Of a stretch of DNA of 13,531 nucleotides, positions 8,933 to 13,531 are shown piece by piece (position 1 is the first letter of the stretch; each line of letters begins with the position of its first letter). Source of the stretch: Clostridia bacterium (lineage in GTDB: Bacteria; Bacillota_A; Clostridia; Oscillospirales; Acutalibacteraceae); the NCBI GenBank assembly GCA_017547865.1, contig JAFYOA010000018.1, forward strand, positions 1 through 13,531, read 5' to 3'. The notes beneath the pieces were generated by a model. That model made no database searches, had not been told where the DNA came from, and saw only the letters and a list, made by a program, of their open reading frames with translations. Made by a program: the position numbers and the translations under genes.

Positions 8933-10654
8933 TTATAAAGCAAGCAATGTGTACACCCAGGCCGAAGCCGCACAAAACGCCCCCACCGGCACAGACAGCA
9001 ACACGACGGCTGCGGTTTTTCCGCGTTCCTGCATATCCTGGGCCCACTTGCCCAGCCACAAGGTGCCGCACAGCAGCAGCGGAGTGGTATAGCGGAAATT
9101 CTGGGTGCAGGTGTGCGGCGCACTGAAGCACATACGCACGTACATCACCACAACCGTGGCAAACAGCACCCATACCGCGGCGTTCAGCAGCGTATCCTTC
9201 CGCAGGTGGTTCTTTTTAAACAGAATACGCACCCCTGCCGCCAGGGAGAGTAGCACGCACAGGCGGTTTGCCAGGGCCAGCACATGGCAGCCTACCAGGC
9301 CGCCCACCCGCTTGAACCACACCCAGCCGGTCATACCTTCCACCGGGGGCGAAAACAGGGTGTATTCCCCAAACACAGAAGACTTGATCAGCCCCTGCCA
9401 AATATTATATTCGTGGTAGCCGGCACCGCCGCCCCAGCAAACATACATGCTGCCCGGGCCGTTGCCTTTCAGTTCGAACAAACGCTGCCACAGGGTGTAT
9501 TCCCCCACATACTGGGCGTTGTCTCCGGCGCCCAGTACAGGCACATAGCCCAGGGGCATTCCCCAGGCCAACAGGTGCAACACGCTCCACCCCAGCCCCA
9601 TGGGAACACACACCAGCGCAAACGCGGCAAACTGCGTGAAATACTCCAGGGTCTCTTCCCTGTTCTTCCACCATTTATAGAGGAAAATCATCGCAATGGC
9701 CGGTGCGCACAAAACACCGGTGAGCTTGGCCAGCATAGAGCCGCCCACACAAACCGCCACCGCAAGAATACGGCCCGCGGTGGCATGCTCATACCAACGC
9801 AGAGCGGCATACACCGCCAAAAACTGCAAAAAGCAGGAAAGCACATCGTTGTTGATGCTGCCGGAAAAAAGAATAAACGAAGGGTGCAGCGCAGCCGCAG
9901 CCACAGCCAGCACCAACCCAGCCTTTCGCAGGTGCAGCTTGCGGAAGATCTTCACCAGCGCCAGGGTAGCGCCGCAGGAGTAAAAAAGGGTGAGGATCTG
10001 CACGGATTCGCAGGCACGTTCATAAGTAAAGCCCAGCAGCGTCTGCAGGCGCATCCATACCGCCGCCGTAAAATGGTGCAGCGGCGGGTGATAAAACTGC
10101 CAGCGGGAACGGGGATCGAACCCGAACCACAGGGAACCCCCATGGTAAAAATAATCGATATAACCGGCGTGGCCCGTATCACTGCCGTTGGCAAAGTACC
10201 ACACGTCGTGCTGGCGGGTGGTTACCGTTGTGTATACCACATAAGCCAGCCGCAGGCAAAAGCCCATGCACAGCAAAACAGCAATGATTTTGTTTGTATC
10301 CAGCCGGCGGGTGCAAAGCAGCACACCCAACAGCAGCAAAAATAAACCCAATGCCGCTGCCAAAAGTGCCGCAACCACCCCGTGGGCAAGGGCACAAAAG
10401 CCGCCGAAGATCACCGCACCGCAGGCGCCCATGCCGGCATACAGTGCTCGCTGGGGCAAAGGCAGGGGCGAAAAACCAAGATACAGACCCAGGCACACTG
10501 CACAGCAGGCGGCAAATACCACCGGCGCCTCTGCGGAAAAACCGGATTCCGTGGTGCCGTCTACCAAAAGATTGGCAGCCAGGCACAAAGCCAGCAGGCA
10601 AAGGAACGGATGCTCCCGCAGCCGTTCAAACACCGTAGGCCGCATCATTGTCAT
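8933..10654 (-). CDS. Multi-pass membrane glycosyltransferase, GT39/ArnT-like (GT-C fold)
   Basis: The 573-residue protein is almost entirely hydrophobic, with about twelve predicted transmembrane helices. It carries the pattern of GT-C enzymes that move a sugar from a polyprenyl-phosphate donor on the outer face of the membrane. An Arg-x-His-Asp in the large first extracellular loop (RQHDVWYF, His149-Asp150) is the likely catalytic acid site, and YHPPLHH (188-194) is the His-Pro-Pro-Leu motif usual in PMT/ArnT-like proteins. A second loop (about 395-450) is rich in Gly and aromatic residues. I start it at the ATG at 10654, which overlaps the TGA of the upstream FAD gene as ATGA and has AGAGGA 6 nt upstream. 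The longer frame to 10708 lies inside the neighbour. The ATGs at 10648 and 10645 are alternatives. The overlap implies translational coupling and a shared pathway. Acceptor and sugar are unknown. Confidence 0.85.
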   Translation of the reverse strand: MTMMRPTVFERLREHPFLCLLALCLAANLLVDGTTESGFSAEAPVVFAACCAVCLGLYLGFSPLPLPQRALYAGMGACGAVIFGGFCALAHGVVAALLAAALGLFLLLLGVLLCTRRLDTNKIIAVLLCMGFCLRLAYVVYTTVTTRQHDVWYFANGSDTGHAGYIDYFYHGGSLWFGFDPRSRWQFYHPPLHHFTAAVWMRLQTLLGFTYERACESVQILTLFYSCGATLALVKIFRKLHLRKAGLVLAVAAAALHPSFILFSGSINNDVLSCFLQFLAVYAALRWYEHATAGRILAVAVCVGGSMLAKLTGVLCAPAIAMIFLYKWWKNREETLEYFTQFAAFALVCVPMGLGWSVLHLLAWGMPLGYVPVLGAGDNAQYVGEYTLWQRLFELKGNGPGSMYVCWGGGAGYHEYNIWQGLIKSSVFGEYTLFSPPVEGMTGWVWFKRVGGLVGCHVLALANRLCVLLSLAAGVRILFKKNHLRKDTLLNAAVWVLFATVVVMYVRMCFSAPHTCTQNFRYTTPLLLCGTLWLGKWAQDMQERGKTAAVVLLSVPVGAFCAASAWVYTLLAL

Positions 10655-12222
10655 GCCTGTTCCTCTTTCTGTTCTTCGTGGTAGGTCTGTTCCGTGTTCA
10701 CGTTCCAAATATCCATCTTATCCTGCCGTTCGCCCAAAATACACTGGGCGGCGCGCATAGCCGTTACCATGGAATGGTCCATATTGTTGTAGCGGTGCTG
10801 GCCGTTGCGGCCCACGCAGTACAGGCCGTCGATGCCGTTCAGCCAGGCGGTCAGCTCATCCATCCGGTCGTAGGTATCAAAATACGCCGGGTAAGCCTTC
10901 TTCACCCGCTCGCGGTGAGAATCCAGCACATCACCGGAGGAAATGACGCCCATCTTTTCCAGTTCTTTGGTTGCAAAGTCCACGCATTCCGCGTCGTTCA
11001 TGTTCCAGAATTCGTCGCCTTCGCTGCAGAAATATTCCAGGCCGATCCACACGGTGTTTTCCGGGTCTTTCACCATATAGGGCGACCAGTTGTTGAAAAT
11101 CTGAATGCGGCCCAGTTTCACGCCGGTATCCTGCACATAAATCCAGCAATCCGGCACAATATTCCCCAGGGTGGGAATATCGGTCTCGTTCTTCAGGTTC
11201 AGGCGGTTCACCAGCAGACCCACGGTAACGAAATCACGGTAAGGCAGCCCGGCAGCAATTTCCTGCATTTCGGCGGGCACGGCATCACCGGTCATGCCGG
11301 CCACCAGGTCTTTCACCGGCATGGAAGAGATCAGCGCATCACCGGCGGCGGTGTAGGTTTTGCCCTCACGCTCACACAGTACGGCGGTAAATCTGCCGTT
11401 TTCCACCTGAATCTCCTTTGCGCGGCAGTTCTTCACGATCACGCCGCCCATGGCCTCCACCTCGGCCGCCACGGTCTCCCACAGCTGGCCGGGGCCATAC
11501 TTGGGGTACCAGAATTCTTCGATGAGGGAAGTCTCGGTATTTTTGGCATCTTTGCTGCCAAAGGCCTTGCGGAACATATCTTTCACCAGGCCCAGCACAG
11601 AAAGACCCTTCACCCGCTGGGCACCCCAATCGGCGGCAATGCCGCTGGGATGACGTCCCCACAGCTTTTCGGTGTAGCCTTCAAAAAACATGCTGTACAG
11701 CACGCGGCCAAAACGATTGATATAGAAATTTTCCAGAGAATCCTCCGGCTTTTTAGAAACAGCGGAATGCAGATAGCTGAAACCGGCCTTCATGGTGCGT
11801 ACAAAGCCCATGTTTTTAAAGGTCTGCCACTTCATGGAAATGGGGTAATCAAAGAATTTCTGCAGGTAATAAATGCGGGAGATCCGGCGGCGCACCAGCA
11901 TCACACGGTCTTCCGTCTCCGGGTTCGGGCCGTTTTCGGCCAGGGGCTTGTCCCGGCCCAGCAGCGCATCGTCAAATGCCTGGGCACCCTGCAGCGGCAG
12001 GCGGGCCTGCCACCAGTCCATCACATTTTTATCTTTGGAAAAGAAACGGTGTCCGCCGATATCCATGCGGTTGCCGCCATGGCGCACCGTACGGGAAATA
12101 CCGCCCACGGTATCGCTTTCCTCCAAAATCACAACTTCCAGTTCATCGCCGTTCTTTTTCAGCAGCTCCCAGGCGGCGGTAAGACCGGCCGGGCCCGCGC
12201 CGATGATCACAACTCTTTTCAT
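10651..12222 (-). CDS. FAD-dependent oxidoreductase (amine-oxidase/UDP-galactopyranose-mutase-like)
   Basis: The 523-residue product is a flavoprotein. It has an N-terminal dinucleotide fold GAGPAGL (8-14), Glu34 at the end of the second strand for the FAD ribose, GGISRT (40-45), and MDIGGHRFF near 53-61. A C-terminal FAD motif at about 470-497 ([15 protein letters not shown] then MRAAQ) matches the end of UDP-galactopyranose mutase and protoporphyrinogen-oxidase-like proteins. I recall this subgroup (NAD(P)/FAD-dependent oxidoreductase, COG1232-like) next to membrane glycosyltransferases in Gram-positives, as here. The reaction is not established, and a sugar-nucleotide or lipid-linked-sugar oxidoreductase is the likely guess. 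The start at 12222 has GGAGG at an unusually long 13 nt, but a good promoter lies just upstream and no better start is in frame. Its stop overlaps the next gene's ATG. Confidence 0.85.
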   Translation of the reverse strand: MKRVVIIGAGPAGLTAAWELLKKNGDELEVVILEESDTVGGISRTVRHGGNRMDIGGHRFFSKDKNVMDWWQARLPLQGAQAFDDALLGRDKPLAENGPNPETEDRVMLVRRRISRIYYLQKFFDYPISMKWQTFKNMGFVRTMKAGFSYLHSAVSKKPEDSLENFYINRFGRVLYSMFFEGYTEKLWGRHPSGIAADWGAQRVKGLSVLGLVKDMFRKAFGSKDAKNTETSLIEEFWYPKYGPGQLWETVAAEVEAMGGVIVKNCRAKEIQVENGRFTAVLCEREGKTYTAAGDALISSMPVKDLVAGMTGDAVPAEMQEIAAGLPYRDFVTVGLLVNRLNLKNETDIPTLGNIVPDCWIYVQDTGVKLGRIQIFNNWSPYMVKDPENTVWIGLEYFCSEGDEFWNMNDAECVDFATKELEKMGVISSGDVLDSHRERVKKAYPAYFDTYDRMDELTAWLNGIDGLYCVGRNGQHRYNNMDHSMVTAMRAAQCILGERQDKMDIWNVNTEQTYHEEQKEEQA

Positions 12223-12294
12223 AAATAACTTGCAGCCTCCAATTCAAGCATCTCCGCCCGTATAGCGAAGATATTTCAAGCAATAATTAATATT

Positions 12295-12323
12295 ATTATA
12301 ACACTCTCCCACGGCACTTGCAA
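12295..12323 (-). promoter_or_regulatory. Sigma-A-type promoter of the FAD enzyme/glycosyltransferase operon
   Basis: On the minus strand TTGCAA (12323-12318) and a perfect TATAAT (12300-12295) are separated by exactly 17 nt. Transcription would begin near 12288, leaving a leader of about 65 nt before the ATG at 12222. Confidence 0.75.
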
Positions 12324-12324
12324 T

Positions 12325-12340
12325 TGTTTCGACAGAAACA
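12325..12340. promoter_or_regulatory. Inverted repeat abutting the -35 box, possible regulator site
   Basis: TGTTTC-GACA-GAAACA is a perfect 6+4+6 inverted repeat. It begins 2 bp upstream of the -35 box of the minus-strand promoter, a position typical for an activator or a flanking repressor. A looser copy with the same half-site, TGTTTC, lies about 75 bp further on. No cognate regulator is in the window. Confidence 0.35.
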
Positions 12341-12491
12341 GACCCCTGCTTTTTTAACGCAATTCCATGCCAAAAACGCAGCCCGCACCGCAAAAGTGTT
12401 TCTGTACACGCAAACAGATGCCGGACAGAATGAAATCATACCATATTTGTTCAATCTTTTCTTCTTGCCGCATTATTCACACAGGAAGCAA

Positions 12492-12520
12492 TTGAAAAAC
12501 ACCGCCGGCTGTGCTATAGT
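12492..12520 (+). promoter_or_regulatory. Sigma-A-type promoter with extended -10 for the anchored protein gene
   Basis: TTGAAA (12492-12497) and TATAGT (12515-12520) are 17 nt apart. TG at 12512-12513 makes an extended -10. The start site would be near 12527, 34 nt before the ATG at 12561. This excludes the longer upstream in-frame reading back to 12318. Confidence 0.75.
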
Positions 12521-12560
12521 TAGTATGTATATATTTCTGTTTTTCACCGGAGGTATTCTT

Positions 12561-13280
12561 ATGAAAAAAATACTCTCTTTTGTTATTCCCATTGCCTGTG
12601 CCGTGCTCATTGTATGGCTTGGGTTCCGCATCGGCAGTACATCGCAAACACTGACCGACCCCGACGACGAAAACCTGCTGGACGGGATCATCGAGCAGGA
12701 GACCACCTCCATTCCGGAGATCTTCTACGGATTGGGCAGCCCCACCAAAGAGGATGCGATCAAATTCCTGCAGGAATTCGATGCCCCGGGCTACACCCTG
12801 CTGGACTGCACCGACGTATACGGCACCATTCCCGGTATGGATGTATACGGCTTTTTCCCCGGCGATGACCTGACCCCCGATGCCATTTGGGGCGGCAACG
12901 CCGTTATTCAGGTGTTCCTGTACATCGATGAAGAAGAGGAAGCTGCGGGCGACCGCTCGGTGGACAGCACCGTGATTCAGCTTTCTCCTTTGGATTGCAC
13001 CGAAGAGGAATGCAAGCTGCTCATTGAATACGTAGAAAAGATCCTGCGCTATTCCGCACCCGATGCCACCCCGGCCGAGTTCGATCTCTTCATCTCCGGT
13101 GATGGTTTTAAAGCGCTGATGAAGCGCTGCCGCAGCTATACCGACCCGGAATACATGCTGCAGCCCGGCACTGCCGTAAACGAAGTGTACGTTGCCGGTG
13201 AAGAAAGCATTACACTCATTTCCCACGATGCCTATCGCTACGTGGAGATTGCTCTGCACACCCCGGTCGATGCCGAATGA
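12561..13280 (+). CDS. Membrane-anchored extracytoplasmic protein of unknown function
   Basis: The 239-residue protein begins with two Lys and a hydrophobic helix (about residues 4-24) that fits an uncleaved signal anchor. Cys13 is not in a proper lipobox. An acidic linker (DPDDEN) leads to a soluble domain facing outside. The domain has an N-terminal helix [14 protein letters not shown] (about 60-73), several predicted strands ([34 protein letters not shown]) and a helix [15 protein letters not shown]. Three Cys lie in this part (in TLLDC, PLDC and EEEC) and a fourth in KRC, so disulfides are possible. No family is recognised. The start is fixed by GGAGG 7 nt before the ATG and the promoter just upstream. 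The gene ends in TGA, and uxaC begins 64 bp later with no visible terminator between, so read-through into uxaC is possible. Confidence 0.8.
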   Translation: MKKILSFVIPIACAVLIVWLGFRIGSTSQTLTDPDDENLLDGIIEQETTSIPEIFYGLGSPTKEDAIKFLQEFDAPGYTLLDCTDVYGTIPGMDVYGFFPGDDLTPDAIWGGNAVIQVFLYIDEEEEAAGDRSVDSTVIQLSPLDCTEEECKLLIEYVEKILRYSAPDATPAEFDLFISGDGFKALMKRCRSYTDPEYMLQPGTAVNEVYVAGEESITLISHDAYRYVEIALHTPVDAE

Positions 13281-13330
13281 GCCGACCGAGATTATAAAAA
13301 CAACCGTTCCCTGCCATACGCAGGATCAAG

Positions 13331-13336
13331 AAAGGA
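13331..13336 (+). promoter_or_regulatory. Ribosome binding site for the TTG start of uxaC
   Basis: AAAGGA lies 8 nt before the TTG at 13345, the same spacing and almost the same flanking bases as at the alpha/beta hydrolase (5416-5421 with TTG 5430). An internal ATG at 13357 (residue 5) lacks a site at suitable distance. Confidence 0.6.
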
Positions 13337-13344
13337 AGATCGCA

Positions 13345-13531
13345 TTGAAAAAGTTTATGGGGAATAATTTCCTGCTGGAAACCGACACCGCCCGTACCCT
13401 GTACCACGATTATGCGGCCAAAATGCCCATCATCGATTATCACTGCCATATCTCTCCCAAAGAGATTGCCGAAGACAAGCATTATGAGACCATCACCGAA
13501 GTGTGGCTGGGCGGCGACCACTACAAGTGGC
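13345..13531 (+). CDS. uxaC: Glucuronate (uronate) isomerase, N-terminal part, cut by the window edge
   Basis: The visible 62 codons read [26 protein letters not shown]..., continuing to [17 protein letters not shown] and [11 protein letters not shown], which is the characteristic N-terminus of UxaC. The enzyme interconverts D-glucuronate with D-fructuronate and D-galacturonate with D-tagaturonate, the first step of uronic acid breakdown in the cytoplasm. His33 and His35 (DYHCH) are the H-x-H metal-binding pair of the amidohydrolase-type barrel. Full-length members have about 465 residues, so about 400 are missing to the right. The start codon is TTG with AAAGGA 8 nt upstream. The family N-terminus fits this start exactly. 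It lies 64 bp after the anchored protein gene on the same strand, without a clear promoter of its own in that gap. Confidence 0.93.
   Translation, partial: MKKFMGNNFLLETDTARTLYHDYAAKMPIIDYHCHISPKEIAEDKHYETITEVWLGGDHYKW

Larger units (their letters stand above)
12223..12560. other. 338-bp divergent intergenic region
   Basis: The region holds two back-to-back promoters, one for the FAD/glycosyltransferase unit (12295-12323) and one for the anchored protein (12492-12520). A 6+4+6 inverted repeat lies at 12325-12340. Between 12341 and 12491 I see a degenerate second copy of that repeat (TGTTTC, 8 nt, CAAACA near 12397-12416) and no gene or RNA structure I can support. Confidence 0.7.

Noticed and set aside
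10104..10129. tRNA-like T-arm (GGTTCGATCC-type) on the minus strand
   Set aside because: It lies within the conserved loop of the glycosyltransferase and encodes FGFDPRSR. No acceptor stem, D-arm or anticodon arm surrounds it.
10648..12228. 526-codon plus-strand frame opposite the FAD enzyme, and a similar one at 580-2328 opposite deoD/GDPD/beta-galactosidase
   Set aside because: They cover well-supported minus-strand genes with conserved motifs. The composition is that of a shadow frame and there is no start signal.
12318..12560. Upstream in-frame extension of the anchored protein
   Set aside because: It would place two promoters inside the coding region and move the signal anchor to the middle of the protein. 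GGAGG is at the ATG at 12561.

Overview
The window looks like a piece of chromosome from a moderately GC-rich anaerobic Firmicute of the gut type. A Faecalibacterium/Gemmiger/Subdoligranulum-like member of the Oscillospiraceae is my best guess. This is inferred from strong AGGAGG-type ribosome binding sites, occasional TTG starts, sigma-A-type promoters and a gene content dominated by plant or host sugar catabolism. Genus-level placement is not provable from the sequence alone. No phage, transposon, CRISPR, tRNA or rRNA gene is visible.

Layout. (1) Positions 5302 down to 1, minus strand: a tightly packed, probably single-promoter operon. It runs from a large GH2 beta-galactosidase to a cytoplasmic glycerophosphodiesterase-family protein, a DeoD purine-nucleoside phosphorylase and a glycoside-hydrolase-like gene that carries an in-frame TGA at codon 90 and runs off the left edge. 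The operon promoter overlaps a perfect 7+4+7 inverted repeat that looks like an operator. (2) Positions 5430-7505, plus strand: a membrane-anchored alpha/beta hydrolase with a TTG start and a lipoprotein of unknown function, ended by a 15-bp-stem bidirectional terminator. (3) Positions 8331-7567, minus strand: a class II (FucA-like) aldolase with an unusual Gly/Pro linker plus amphipathic helix at its C-terminus. (4) Positions 8561-8860, plus strand: a 99-aa membrane protein with a striking Asp/Cys block (15 Cys) and an all-acidic heptad helix, with its own strong promoter and terminator. (5) Positions 12222-8933, minus strand: a two-gene, ATGA-coupled unit of an FAD-dependent amine-oxidase/UDP-galactopyranose-mutase-like enzyme and a multi-pass GT39/ArnT-like glycosyltransferase, likely for lipid-linked sugar or envelope glycan work. 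(6) Positions 12561-13531, plus strand: a membrane-anchored protein of unknown function followed by the start of uxaC (glucuronate isomerase), which runs off the right edge.

How the genes fit together. The beta-galactosidase, GH-like gene, aldolase and UxaC each fit breakdown of galactosides, fucose/rhamnose-type sugars and uronic acids. GDPD and DeoD in the lac-type operon suggest joint salvage of sugars, glycerophosphodiesters and nucleosides. The most unusual items are the Cys/Asp-rich small membrane protein, the aldolase tail resembling a microcompartment encapsulation peptide, and the interrupted GH gene.
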